Assembly: GCF_004745645.1 (NCBI RefSeq)
Contig: NZ_SRMB01000001.1
Span: forward strand, 124,001 to 188,000
Source: Hymenobacter metallicola
GTDB taxonomy: Bacteria > Bacteroidota > Bacteroidia > Cytophagales > Hymenobacteraceae
Reading direction: 5' to 3'
Length of the DNA stretch: 64,000 nt
This document shows positions 41,975-50,808 of this stretch, piece after piece. The notes beneath the pieces were generated by a model. The model made no database searches, was not told the origin of the DNA, and saw only the letters and a program-made list of their open reading frames with translations. Within the stretch, counting starts at the first letter, position 1; every line of letters begins with the position of its first letter. The translations under genes and the position numbers were made by a program.

Positions 41975-42658
41975 TTAACCGGCATTTCCGTAGTTGCGGG
42001 CCCCAAAAATAGCGCTGCCAACCCGAATCAGCGTGCTGCCTTCTGCCAGGGCCAGGCGGTAGTCGGAACTCATGCCCATGGAAATTTCCTTGAAAGCGGG
42101 CTGGTCGGCGAAGTAGCGGGCCTGCAACTGCTCGAAGTAGCTGCGCAACAGTCCAAACTCGTGGCGGAGCTGCTGCTCGTCGTCGGTATTGGTGGCCACG
42201 CCCATCACCCCGGTGAGCTGCACGTGGCGCATAGCCTGGTAGGCCGGCGACTGCAGAATTTCCTCTGCTTCGGGCAGGGAAAGCCCAAACTTGGTTTCCT
42301 CAGCCGCAATGTGAAACTGCAGCAGGCACTGAATTACCCGGTTGTGTTTGGCCGCCTGTTTCTCAATTTCCTGCAGCAGCTTCAGGCTGTCGACGCTCTG
42401 AATGGTGTGAACAAAGGACGCAATGTACTTCACCTTATTCGTTTGCAAATGCCCGATGAGGTGCCACTCGATGTCGGCGGGCAATTCGGGCTGTTTGGCC
42501 ACCAGCTCCTGCACTTTGTTTTCGCCGAATAGCCGCCCGCCGGCGTCATAAGCTTCCTGCAGTACGGCCACGGGGTGGGTTTTGGTAACGGCTACCAGCC
42601 GGGCCGGAGTGCCCCGCAATTCGTTTTCGAAGTAGTGAAGGTTGTCGGCAACAGGCAT
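41975..42658 (-). CDS. YggS/PLPBP family pyridoxal phosphate homeostasis protein
   Basis: 227 residues. The PLP lysine is Lys26 in LVAVTKTHP. Other conserved blocks are FGENKVQEL, EWHLIGHLQTNKVK, SMGMSSDYRLAL and RVGSAIFGAR. The family holds and buffers PLP and has no known catalytic activity. It is a single gene; the neighbouring DUF423 gene may share its transcript. Confidence 0.95.
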   Translation of the reverse strand: MPVADNLHYFENELRGTPARLVAVTKTHPVAVLQEAYDAGGRLFGENKVQELVAKQPELPADIEWHLIGHLQTNKVKYIASFVHTIQSVDSLKLLQEIEKQAAKHNRVIQCLLQFHIAAEETKFGLSLPEAEEILQSPAYQAMRHVQLTGVMGVATNTDDEQQLRHEFGLLRSYFEQLQARYFADQPAFKEISMGMSSDYRLALAEGSTLIRVGSAIFGARNYGNAG

Positions 42659-42824
42659 TTTGTAAAGGGGCTACTGTGTTGGAAAGTGGGAAGGGGGCTA
42701 GTCCCAAGGATACTACAAGAGGTAGATGTACCGGTTTACGGGGTGTAGAAGCTGGCCTTGCCCGAGTTCATATGTTTCACAGGCACCGTGTAGTACTTCC
42801 ATCAGCACCTTGCGCACACTGCCC

Positions 42825-43874
42825 TCAGTCTTCCAGAGAGTTAGTTAAAAATGTGTTTTTCAAACCCAGCCACAGCAGCCACAGGCCTACGCACCAGAAC
42901 AGATAAATGCGGTAATAGTCTTTGGTATTGCGGTAGCGGGTCTGCTTGATTTCGGACTTTTCGTACTGGTCGATGCGGCGGAACACCCCGCGCAGGGCCC
43001 CGTTGTCGGTAGCGCGGAAGAACTGCCCATCCCCGGCCTGCGCCAGCTGACGCATGGTGGTTTCGTCGAGCTGGGTTTCCACGTAGCGTGGCCGCCCGTT
43101 GGCGTCGCGGCCGTAGGGTACAAAACCGTCCTTGCCCAGCCCGATGGTGTAGATCTTGACCCCGTACGCGTGGGCCAGTTGGGCCGCCGTGAGCGGGTCG
43201 AGGTTGCCCGCGGTATTCTCTCCGTCCGAAATCAGAATGCAGACTTTTGTACGGCTGCGGGAGTCGCGCAGGCGGTTGGTGGCCACGCCCAGGGCCGTGC
43301 CAATGGCCGTGCCGTCGTTGGCTATCATGCCCAGCTTCAGGCTGTTCAGGTTTTCGCGCAGCAGCTCGTAGTCGGTCGTGAGCGGCGCAATAGAGTACGC
43401 GTCGCCGGCAAATACCACTACGCCGATTCGGTCACCGGTGCGGCCGTCGAGAAACTCCCGCGCCACGCGTTTGGCGGCCTCCAGGCGGTTGGGCCGCAAA
43501 TCCTGCAGCTCCATCGATGACGACACATCGACCAGCAGCAGGATATCAATGCCCTGCCCGGTTTGCACCACCCGCTCGTCGGTGCGCTGGGGGCGGGCCA
43601 GGGCCACGATGCCAAACGCCAAGCTCAACCCCAGCACAATATCGGGCAGAAAACGCAGGCCGGCGCTGTAGTCGCGGCGCACCTGCCCGGTCACGAAGGC
43701 CACGCCCAGGCGGGGCCGGCGGCGGTGTACCAGCAGCCAGCGCACCAGAAACAGTACCGGAATCAGGGCAATGAGCAGCAGCAGTCGGGGCTGCTGCCAG
43801 GTGTAGCTCGTGAGCGTGGCATAGCGCAATCCATCCACTAGGGGAGCCAGGAAGCGGTGCCAGAGCTGATTCAT
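42825..43874 (-). CDS. BatA-like VWA domain membrane protein
   Basis: 349 residues. Two N-terminal membrane segments (about 30-48 and 75-93), a von Willebrand A domain with intact MIDAS residues (DVSSS at 116-120, DGTAIG, ISDGEN) and a C-terminal membrane helix (YLFWCVGLWLLWLGL). This is the BatA/BatB layout: a periplasm-facing metal-dependent VWA domain between membrane anchors. It is the third gene of a DUF58, BatD-like, BatA operon. A TACCTTTC box only four bases before the ATG could be an internal promoter. Confidence 0.9.
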   Translation of the reverse strand: MNQLWHRFLAPLVDGLRYATLTSYTWQQPRLLLLIALIPVLFLVRWLLVHRRRPRLGVAFVTGQVRRDYSAGLRFLPDIVLGLSLAFGIVALARPQRTDERVVQTGQGIDILLLVDVSSSMELQDLRPNRLEAAKRVAREFLDGRTGDRIGVVVFAGDAYSIAPLTTDYELLRENLNSLKLGMIANDGTAIGTALGVATNRLRDSRSRTKVCILISDGENTAGNLDPLTAAQLAHAYGVKIYTIGLGKDGFVPYGRDANGRPRYVETQLDETTMRQLAQAGDGQFFRATDNGALRGVFRRIDQYEKSEIKQTRYRNTKDYYRIYLFWCVGLWLLWLGLKNTFLTNSLED

Positions 43875-43907
43875 GCCGGAAAGGTAAGAAGAAAAGGCGG
43901 CGGCAAG

Positions 43908-44816
43908 CTAAGCGCGCGGCCGGGCCGAAACCAGGTCGTAGCGGCGCTGGGCAAAGTCGCGCAGCAGAATAAAGGCCATGTCCGTCTCGGCTTCCTCCTC
44001 GGTAAACTGGTTGCCGTAGATTACCCGGTCGGTAATGCGCAGGGCCGTATTTACGTCGTGGTCATTTTCGTAGTGGGCTACTATCTCGCGGGTGGTCAGG
44101 CTGTTAATGGTGTTGTCTTCCAGGCCGGTGAGGTAGTTTTTCCAGAGGGTAATGGCGCGCTCCATATTGGTCAGGGAGCGGGAAAGCGTAAACCGCTCGA
44201 TATGGCGGGCGTACTGGGCCAGAAAGTAGGCGTGGTTTTTCCGGAGCCGGTAGCGTTGGTAGCGCAGGCGCAGCGTGCGACGGAAGCCAATAAAGAAGCC
44301 GCCGGCGACCAGCGCCAGCAAGCCCGTGCCCGCCAGCCAATACGGGTAGTTGAACTGCGTGGCAACCGGTAGCGCCGTCGTGTTCTGCCGCAGCACCGGG
44401 GCCTCGGGGCCGGGCGCGGGAGCCGTGCGCTGCAGCCGCACACTGGCCGCCGTGCTGGGCACCGTCACCGTGTCGTTGCCCTGCAGCAAGGTCACGGGCA
44501 GGCTCAGGCGCTGCACCGAATCGAGGGCAAAGGTGCGTAGGTGGTACACGGTCCGGTCGAGGCTCTGGCCCCGGCGGGTGCGGGTGGGGTAGTAGGTTTT
44601 GCCGACGTACTCGAAGGGTTTGAACTCGGCCGTGGAGTCAGGAAAAATTACCTCTAGCCCGGGCGCGTGCGCATAGCTTAGCTCATAGTCCACAATTTCC
44701 CCCACGCGGGTGCCCGGGCGCATAAAGCGGCTGCGCGGCGCCTGGGCGGCGGCGGGCTCGGCCGAAGCGAGGAGCAGCAGGGCCAGCCCCAACAAAAACG
44801 GAGAAGCGCGCTGCAT
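43908..44816 (-). CDS. BatD/DUF4381-like membrane protein of the Bat operon
   Basis: 302 residues from the ATG at 44816. A signal peptide (ends AEPAAAQA) is followed by a beta-rich periplasmic domain, one membrane helix (about 163-185, YPYWLAGTGLLALVAGGFFIG) and a cytoplasmic helical tail. The layout is that of the BatD/DUF4381 partner normally found between DUF58 and VWA genes. It starts one base after the DUF58 stop (TGATATG), so translation is coupled. Confidence 0.7.
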   Translation of the reverse strand: MQRASPFLLGLALLLLASAEPAAAQAPRSRFMRPGTRVGEIVDYELSYAHAPGLEVIFPDSTAEFKPFEYVGKTYYPTRTRRGQSLDRTVYHLRTFALDSVQRLSLPVTLLQGNDTVTVPSTAASVRLQRTAPAPGPEAPVLRQNTTALPVATQFNYPYWLAGTGLLALVAGGFFIGFRRTLRLRYQRYRLRKNHAYFLAQYARHIERFTLSRSLTNMERAITLWKNYLTGLEDNTINSLTTREIVAHYENDHDVNTALRITDRVIYGNQFTEEEAETDMAFILLRDFAQRRYDLVSARPRA

Positions 44817-44817
44817 A

Positions 44818-45720
44818 TCAGGCCCGGCCTCCCCGCTGATTGCGCCGCCGAAACAGCCGGACCAGCTGCGGCACAAAATCGGTATCGGTGGCAATGGAAA
44901 GAAACTCGGTGCGGTGGCGGCGGCAAATCTGCCCGATTTGCTCCCGGTTTTGCTCGTAGGTGGCCCGGTAGCGTTTGCGGAAGGCTTCGGCCGAGGTATT
45001 CACCCACACCGTGCGGCCCGTTTCCTGGTCGAGCAGGGGCACGATGCCCAGGGGGGGGAACTCTTTTTCCCGCTTGTCGAGCAGCTGCAGCACCACCAAA
45101 TCGTGCTTGCGGGCCAGCATGGTCAGTTCCCGCTCGTAGTTGGTGTCAATAAAGTCGGAAATGAGCAGGATGATGCTGCGGCGCTTGAGCAGCCCCAGCG
45201 CCTGCTTGATGCCCGCCCCCACGGCCGTCTGGCGGGAGCGGGGCTCCAGCTCAAACAACCGCTTGATAAGCGAATACGCGTGGTGAATACCTTTGCCCGG
45301 GGCCAGATACAGCTCTTTCTGACTGGAAAAGGCCAGAATGCCCAGCTGAGCCCCCTGCCGGGCGGCGGCCAGGGCCAGAATGCCGCAGATTTCGCGGCCC
45401 ACGTCCAGCTTGCGGCGCCCTTCGGCCCCCACCTGCTGGGAGGCGCTGACGTCGAGCAGCAATAAAACCGACTGTTCCCGTTCTTCCTTGTAGGTTTTGA
45501 CGAAGGTGCCGTGGCCTTTGCTGGACACGGCCCAGTCGATGGCCCGCACCTCGTCGCCGTACTGGTAGAGGCGCACATCATCGAATTCGAGACCCGTGCC
45601 TTTGAAAACGGAATGAAAATCGCCCTGCAACTGTGCATCCGCTGCTTTCAGTATACGGATTTCCATCTGCCGTAGCTTCCGGACAAGTTGTTGGAAAGGA
45701 GTGAGGGCCGGTGAATTCAT
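44818..45720 (-). CDS. DUF58 domain protein of the Bat operon
   Basis: 300 residues from the ATG at 45720. The DUF58 block is FDDVRLYQYGDEVRAIDWAVSSKGHGTFVK, with a MIDAS-like DVSAS (90-94) and ISDFIDTNY. It is first in the operon with the BatD-like and BatA-like genes. In most genomes a MoxR-type AAA+ ATPase precedes this gene; here the upstream neighbour is a divergent lipoprotein gene, so the ATPase must be elsewhere. It resembles the DUF58 protein at 27288 in fold but belongs to the MoxR/Bat branch. Confidence 0.92.
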   Translation of the reverse strand: MNSPALTPFQQLVRKLRQMEIRILKAADAQLQGDFHSVFKGTGLEFDDVRLYQYGDEVRAIDWAVSSKGHGTFVKTYKEEREQSVLLLLDVSASQQVGAEGRRKLDVGREICGILALAAARQGAQLGILAFSSQKELYLAPGKGIHHAYSLIKRLFELEPRSRQTAVGAGIKQALGLLKRRSIILLISDFIDTNYERELTMLARKHDLVVLQLLDKREKEFPPLGIVPLLDQETGRTVWVNTSAEAFRKRYRATYEQNREQIGQICRRHRTEFLSIATDTDFVPQLVRLFRRRNQRGGRA

Positions 45721-45744
45721 TTCAGCTAAACTACGGGTTCCTCC

Positions 45745-45752
45745 TAACTTTG
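45745..45752 (+). promoter_or_regulatory. DUF4296 gene promoter, candidate leaderless
   Basis: TAACTTTG fits TAnnTTTG and lies five bases before the GTG at 45758. A TTTC at 45720-45723 is a near-consensus -33 box with a 21-nt spacer. Confidence 0.5.
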
Positions 45753-45757
45753 CACAC

Positions 45758-46123
45758 GTGAAAAAGCTCCCCATCTGCCTGGCCTTGATTCTGAGTGCAT
45801 TGCTGACCAGCTGTCAGCGGCCGGAAGAAGCCGCGCCGCCTGCCAACCTGTTGCCCAAAGAGAAGATGGTGCAGATGCTGGTAGAACTGCACGTGAACGA
45901 AAGCCGCGTGCAGGGCTCGGGCTTGCGCGCCGACTCGGCCCAGGCTCTGTTCAACCAGCTGCAGAAAGATATGCTCTGGCGCCACGACGTGTCGGACTCG
46001 ACTTTCTGGCAGAGCTACCGCTACTACGCCGTGCACGACAAGGACCTGGACGAAATGTACGGCATCGTGCTCGACAGCATTGCCATGCGCAAAGTCCGGC
46101 TGCAGACCCTGCCACCCCAGTAA
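45758..46123 (+). CDS. DUF4296 lipoprotein
   Basis: 121 residues starting at the GTG at 45758; the frame is open upstream, but the promoter box lies there and only this start gives a proper signal (VKKLPICLALILSALLTSC, lipobox Cys19). The mature part LLPKEKMVQMLVELHVNESRV followed by helices with YYAVHDKDLDEMYGIVLDS is the DUF4296 pattern, a Bacteroidota lipoprotein family of unknown role. It is convergent with csaA, 12 nt apart. Confidence 0.85.
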   Translation: MKKLPICLALILSALLTSCQRPEEAAPPANLLPKEKMVQMLVELHVNESRVQGSGLRADSAQALFNQLQKDMLWRHDVSDSTFWQSYRYYAVHDKDLDEMYGIVLDSIAMRKVRLQTLPPQ

Positions 46124-46135
46124 GTTTTTCCGGGG

Positions 46136-46489
46136 TCAGATCAAGCGGCTGCCATTGGGCACCGGCCCGGCCAGGGCCGCCAGCACAATATGACCGTCGG
46201 CGTCGGCTGCGCCCGTTACCAGTACTTCCGAACGGAAGGGCCCGATTTGCTTAACCGGGAAGTTGACCACGCACAGCACTTGGCGGCCTACCAGTGCCGC
46301 CGGCGTGTAGTGGTGCGTAATCTGGGCGCTGGAGCGTTTCTGGCCTACCTCCGGCCCCAAGTCAATCAGGAGCTGGTAGGCGGGCTTGCGGGCCTCGGGA
46401 AATTCGCGGGCTTCCAGAATGGTACCCACCCGCAGGTCGACCCGCGCAAAGTCGGCCCAGGAAATCGTAGTAGTGGCAGCAGGGTTCAT
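46136..46489 (-). CDS. csaA: CsaA-type tRNA-binding protein
   Basis: 117 residues from the ATG at 46489. One OB-fold tRNA-binding domain: FARVDLRVGTILEAREFPEARKP, then VGQKRSSAQITHHYTP and RQVLCVVNFPVKQIGPFRSEVLVTG. CsaA is a homodimer that binds tRNA and has reported export-related chaperone activity. It is a single gene between a DUF4296 lipoprotein (convergent) and a DUF922 protein (same strand, 23 nt upstream). Confidence 0.93.
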   Translation of the reverse strand: MNPAATTTISWADFARVDLRVGTILEAREFPEARKPAYQLLIDLGPEVGQKRSSAQITHHYTPAALVGRQVLCVVNFPVKQIGPFRSEVLVTGAADADGHIVLAALAGPVPNGSRLI

Positions 46490-46512
46490 GCCGCAACATA
46501 GCACCGAAACGC

Positions 46513-47079
46513 CTAAGGCTGGGAGGCAAATTTCTCCAGCAGGGCTAGGCGCTGCTTAACCTGCGTTTCCCAAAAAGCCTGCTTTGTGGCATTCAGACCG
46601 TGGTTGCTTTCCCGGTCGTAGTTGAATTCCTCCCGTTTCCAGGCGGCAAAGGCCGCGTTGGTCAGGTTGTTAAACGCCGGATTCAGACGCTCGCAGTCGA
46701 ACTTAACCAAGCTGATTTTCTGGCGCAGCATGCGGGCGTGCAGCTCGGTAATGTCGAAGTGCAGCTGCTCGTGGCGCAGCAGCTCCGGCGTAGCCTTTTT
46801 CTTGTCGCGCGTCCAGGATTCCTGAGGAATGAATACCGCTTTTACCGATGAGGAGAAAACATAGTCTTTGCAGGCTACCTGCACGTCGATGTTGGCCGCC
46901 GTCAGGGCTGCCAGCTGCTCAGTGGGCATGGGTTTGCCCTGAAAATCGTCCCAGGTCAGGGGCCGGTTCGCCGACCAGCCCAGCAGTGCCGGCTGTGGTT
47001 TGGCCACTGGTTTGGGCGTGCCCTGCTGCGGCCCTGGCGCCAAGACCAGGAAGGAGAGGATAAAAGAGAGAAAAGGCAT
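46513..47079 (-). CDS. DUF922 family secreted zinc-protease-like protein
   Basis: 188 residues from the ATG at 47079, giving a signal peptide (MPFLSFILSFLVLAPG). The active-site-like LLRHEQLHFDITEL contains HExxH (His103-His107), preceded by the strand ALTAANIDVQVAC, as in DUF922, a family of putative metallopeptidases. Length fits. It may be transcribed with csaA (23 nt gap). Confidence 0.8.
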   Translation of the reverse strand: MPFLSFILSFLVLAPGPQQGTPKPVAKPQPALLGWSANRPLTWDDFQGKPMPTEQLAALTAANIDVQVACKDYVFSSSVKAVFIPQESWTRDKKKATPELLRHEQLHFDITELHARMLRQKISLVKFDCERLNPAFNNLTNAAFAAWKREEFNYDRESNHGLNATKQAFWETQVKQRLALLEKFASQP

Positions 47080-47197
47080 CAGAAATAACTGAAAAGTACA
47101 ATTGTCAGGGTAGGGGGCTACGGGTTGGCTGAACAACTATTTTGGATGCTTTTCAATTCCTTGTCGCGTAAAATCTCGTGCGGTACGCATCAGCTCA

Positions 47198-48565
47198 CTA
47201 CCTCGCCAGGGAAGCCTGGGCCGGCGCAACGAGGGAGGCGCTGTGCTGCCGGAAGCGCCACAGGAGCAGGCCGGCTACCAGCGTAAGGCCCGTCAGCAAG
47301 CCAATCCAGACGCCGGTAGCGCCCATCTGCAGGCGCGTGCTGAGCCAGTATCCAAAGGGCAGGGCCACGGCCCAATACGCCAACAGCGCCACTACTGAGG
47401 GAATCTTTACGTCTTCCAGCCCGCGCAAAGCCCCCAAGCCAACTACCTGCAGGCCATCGGAAATCTGGAACAGGGCCGCAATGAGCAGGAGCAGCGAGGC
47501 TTGGGCTACTACTTCCGGGTCGTGGTTGTAGAAGTACGGAATCCTATGGCGCCCCCCGATAAGCACCAGCGCCATGGTGCTCATAAACAGGAACGTAATC
47601 AGATACGCGGCGAGGCCCGCCTGCCGGGCTCCGGCTGCATCACCGTGTCCCCGGAAATTACCAACCCGAATGGTGGCCGCCGCCCCTACACCACTAGCAG
47701 CCATGTAGGTTACGGAGGCCACGTTGATAGCAATCTGGTGGGCAGCCAGGGAGGTAGCACCCAGCCAGCCAATCATAACGGCTGAGAAGCTGAAGGCGCC
47801 CATCTCAAACATCATCTGTCCGCCAATGGGGGCGCCCAGGCCCACAAGGCGCCGCAGGGTAGCCCCGGCGGGGCGGAGCCAATGCGTGGCAGCGGCCCGG
47901 TAGGGAGCCAGGCGCTTGGCGCGCAGCACGTAGGTGCCCATCAACACGGCCATCAGCATGCGGGCAACCAGCGTGGCCCAGGCGGCACCCATCATGCCCA
48001 TTTGGGGGGCTCCGAGGTTGCCAAAAATCAGCGCGTAGCACAGCACGGCATTCACCACGTTGGCCAGCAACGACAAGATCATGGCTTGGCGGGTGAGGCC
48101 CAGCCCTTCGGCAAACTGCTTGAAGCCCTGGAATATCATCAGCGGAAACAGGGACAGGAACATTACCCGCACCCAGGGCGCCGCCAGGGCCACGACTTCG
48201 GCGGGCTGGTCGAGATACTTCAGAAATGGGGCCACCAAAAAGCCTACGCCGGCCAGCACCAGGCCCGCCACCGAACTCAGCCACACCCCGCCCGTGAGCA
48301 GATGACCCAACGCCGAAACGTCGCGCTTCCCGTCGGCCGCCGCGACTAGCGGCGTGATGGCAAAGGAGAGCCCCATCCCAAAAATCATGACTACGGTGCT
48401 GACGCTGACGCCCAACGATACGGCCGCCAGGGGCAGCTTACCCGTCTGGCCCACCATCACACTGTCGCAAACGCTGACCAGAATGTGGCCGAGCTGGCTG
48501 AGCACTACCGGGTAGGCTAGCAGCAGGGTTGGTTTGATATGGGGACGAAGCTGATCGAAGGGCAT
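47198..48565 (-). CDS. MATE family multidrug efflux transporter
   Basis: 455 residues from the ATG at 48565, with twelve membrane segments. Conserved features are VVLSQLGHILVSVCDSVMVGQTG near the start and the pseudo-repeat PIGGQMMFEMGAFSFSAVMIGWLGATSLAAHQIA in the second half, the NorM-type layout. It exports cationic drugs or metabolites against H+ or Na+. The longer possible start (48589) would lie inside a consensus -7 promoter box, so the shorter one is chosen. Confidence 0.95.
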   Translation of the reverse strand: MPFDQLRPHIKPTLLLAYPVVLSQLGHILVSVCDSVMVGQTGKLPLAAVSLGVSVSTVVMIFGMGLSFAITPLVAAADGKRDVSALGHLLTGGVWLSSVAGLVLAGVGFLVAPFLKYLDQPAEVVALAAPWVRVMFLSLFPLMIFQGFKQFAEGLGLTRQAMILSLLANVVNAVLCYALIFGNLGAPQMGMMGAAWATLVARMLMAVLMGTYVLRAKRLAPYRAAATHWLRPAGATLRRLVGLGAPIGGQMMFEMGAFSFSAVMIGWLGATSLAAHQIAINVASVTYMAASGVGAAATIRVGNFRGHGDAAGARQAGLAAYLITFLFMSTMALVLIGGRHRIPYFYNHDPEVVAQASLLLLIAALFQISDGLQVVGLGALRGLEDVKIPSVVALLAYWAVALPFGYWLSTRLQMGATGVWIGLLTGLTLVAGLLLWRFRQHSASLVAPAQASLAR

Positions 48566-48586
48566 AAGGCGGGGCAAAAACAGCCG

Positions 48587-48594
48587 CAAAGGTA
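48587..48594 (-). promoter_or_regulatory. -7 promoter element of the MATE gene
   Basis: TACCTTTG on the minus strand, 21 nt before the ATG at 48565. It decides the start codon of the MATE gene. Confidence 0.55.
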
Positions 48595-48630
48595 CAACCC
48601 CCGGCGGGCCTACCCGTCACCACCTCGAAA

Positions 48631-49743
48631 TTAGCCTGCTGAGCTGCCCACCAGCACGGTCGACAGCCGGCGCAGGGCTTCCCGTAGCAAGGGTTCGGGC
48701 AGGGCGTAGGAAAGACGCAAAAAGCCCGGCGCGTCGCAGCTGGCGCCATCTACCGTTTCCACCCCACCCGCCCGCAGCCGGGCTACCAACTCGGCCGAGG
48801 CCGGCCCGGGCGCCAGGGCCGGGTTCAGATAAGCCCGAAAATCAGGAAAGAAGTAGTACGTGCCGGCTGGCACCTGATTTTTCACCCCCGGCAGGGCCGC
48901 TAGCGCAGTTTGCATCAGCTCCCGGGTAGCAGCCAGCCCTTGGCACAGCTCCCGGCTAATGGTTTCGGCGTGCTCGGTAACGGCCTGCGCGGCCGCCTGC
49001 GACAGGGCCGCCACGGCGGCATTGGTGGCAAACTGCCAGGCCGTAGCCTGGCGCACCAGGGGGAGTGGGGCCACCAGGTAGCCGGCGCTCCAGCCAATGA
49101 GAGCCAGCGACTTGGAAAAGCCACTGACTACTATGTGCTGCTGGTGTGGGTCCGCAAACTCCAGCAAGGAAACCACCCGCTCGGGCCCGAAGTTGATACC
49201 GTCGTATATCTCGTCGGATACTACCGCTAGGTTGGGCCACTGGCGGGTTAGGTGGAGCAGGCCTTGCCATTCGGGGCGGGTGTAGACCCGGCCCGTCGGA
49301 TTGTTGGGGTTGCTCAGCAGCAAAATCCGGGTTTGTGGGGTCAGGGCTGCTTGGATGGCCTCGAGGTCAAGAGCGTAGTCGGTGGCCGGGTCTAGGGGCA
49401 GGGTGCGGAGCGTGCCGCCGGCCTTTTCCACCAGGCCCCGAAAGCCAAACCAGTTGGGTGTCAGCAGCAGTACTTCCTGCTGGGGCTGGAGCAAGGCCTG
49501 GAACACGGCCAGCAGGGCCGGTTTGGCCCCGGCCGTCAGTACTACTTGCTCGGGCTGAACCGCTGCCCCCTGCCGCTGGTAGCGCGCCGCAATGGCGGCG
49601 CGCACCTCGGGCAGACCTTCAACGGGGCTTATCGGTAGCGGGCCGGCCGTCAGCAAGTGGGCGGCGGCTTGCACGGCCACGGTCGGCGGTTGAAAGTTGC
49701 CGTAGCCGGAAGCCAGGCTAATCGTCTCGGGAAAAGAAGTCAT
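48631..49743 (-). CDS. Class I/II PLP-dependent aminotransferase-like enzyme
   Basis: 370 residues from the ATG at 49743. Fold type I motifs: SNPNNPTG (144-151), Asp177 in VVSDEIYDG and the PLP lysine Lys211 in VSGFSKSLALIGWSAGY. The family includes aminotransferases and C-S lyases, and the sequence alone does not decide. Its position directly behind egtD (46 nt, same strand) makes an EgtE-like C-S lyase in ergothioneine synthesis an attractive but unproven option. Confidence 0.85.
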   Translation of the reverse strand: MTSFPETISLASGYGNFQPPTVAVQAAAHLLTAGPLPISPVEGLPEVRAAIAARYQRQGAAVQPEQVVLTAGAKPALLAVFQALLQPQQEVLLLTPNWFGFRGLVEKAGGTLRTLPLDPATDYALDLEAIQAALTPQTRILLLSNPNNPTGRVYTRPEWQGLLHLTRQWPNLAVVSDEIYDGINFGPERVVSLLEFADPHQQHIVVSGFSKSLALIGWSAGYLVAPLPLVRQATAWQFATNAAVAALSQAAAQAVTEHAETISRELCQGLAATRELMQTALAALPGVKNQVPAGTYYFFPDFRAYLNPALAPGPASAELVARLRAGGVETVDGASCDAPGFLRLSYALPEPLLREALRRLSTVLVGSSAG

Positions 49744-49789
49744 GCGCAACGCTATTGTCAAAGAGCTATTGAAGTAGCACCCCGCCGGC

Positions 49790-50770
49790 TTAGACCACGG
49801 GAGCCAGCACTACATCCGCAAAATAGTTGTCGGCATCGGTAAAGAACTGCTGCACTTCCAGGCCGGCCTCGGCAGCCGTCTGCTCAATCAGATGGCGGGT
49901 AAACTTGTAAGAATTCTCCGTGTGAATAACCTCCCAGGCCTGGAAGGCAAAGCTTTGCTGCAGGGCCGCTACCTGCACCTGCTGGTCGCGGGTGCTTACC
50001 AGGTAAGAGCGAATTGCCCCGCTGAGTGGGTCGTAATCGGTGTAGTGCTGCCAATGGTCGAGGTCGAAGTCGGCGCCCAGCTCCCGGTTCAGGCGCGTCA
50101 GCAGATTCAGGTTAAAGGCGGCCGTCACGCCCTGGGAGTCGTCGTAGGCGGCCCGGATCTGGCGCGGGTCTTTCTGTAGGTCAAAGCCCACCAGCAGCCG
50201 GTCGTTGGCGGACAGCGGCTCAGCCAGCTGGCGCAAAAACTCGCGCCGGTCGGCGGGTAGGAAGTTGCCGATGTTGGAGCCCAGAAACAGCACCGCTTTG
50301 CGGCCGGGGCGGGCAGCCATCAGCACCAGGGCCGCAGCATAGTCCGACACCTGGGGCTCGACCTGCAGCGTGGGCAGCTCATCTTGCAGGCTGGCCACCA
50401 GCCCGTCGATGGCCGCCGCCGAAATATCGACGGGTACATACGTAAAGTTGGCCCCGGTTTCGAGCAAGTGGCGCAGCAGAATCTTGGTTTTCAGCCCGTC
50501 GCCGGCCCCCAATTCCAGCAGAAAGAAAGGTTCCTCAGTAGCGGCGGGCCGTAGGGCCTGGGTTATGGCGGCTTGGTGCGTGGTCAGCAGGCTAAACTCG
50601 GTGCGGGTAGGGTAGTACTCGGGCAGGGCCATAATCTGTTGAAACAGCTGGCTGCCGGCATCGTCGTAGAAGTACATCGACGACAGGGTTTTGGGCGTGC
50701 GGCTTAAGCCCTGAGCAACGTGCCGGGCCAGATCAGGAGAAGCCACAGCGGGGAGAGAGGGGGCAGACAT
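49790..50770 (-). CDS. egtD: L-histidine N-alpha-methyltransferase EgtD
   Basis: 326 residues. The family start SSMYFYDDAGSQLFQQIMALPEYYPTRTE is unmistakable, followed by the SAM-binding LLELGAGDGLKTKILL and the FLGSNIGNF block. EgtD trimethylates histidine to hercynine, the first step of ergothioneine synthesis. It lies 38 nt behind egtB on the same strand and shares its transcript. Confidence 0.96.
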   Translation of the reverse strand: MSAPSLPAVASPDLARHVAQGLSRTPKTLSSMYFYDDAGSQLFQQIMALPEYYPTRTEFSLLTTHQAAITQALRPAATEEPFFLLELGAGDGLKTKILLRHLLETGANFTYVPVDISAAAIDGLVASLQDELPTLQVEPQVSDYAAALVLMAARPGRKAVLFLGSNIGNFLPADRREFLRQLAEPLSANDRLLVGFDLQKDPRQIRAAYDDSQGVTAAFNLNLLTRLNRELGADFDLDHWQHYTDYDPLSGAIRSYLVSTRDQQVQVAALQQSFAFQAWEVIHTENSYKFTRHLIEQTAAEAGLEVQQFFTDADNYFADVVLAPVV

Positions 50771-50808
50771 GCAAGGAACAGTAAGGAGAGAGGTAAAGGG
50801 GCGGAGGC

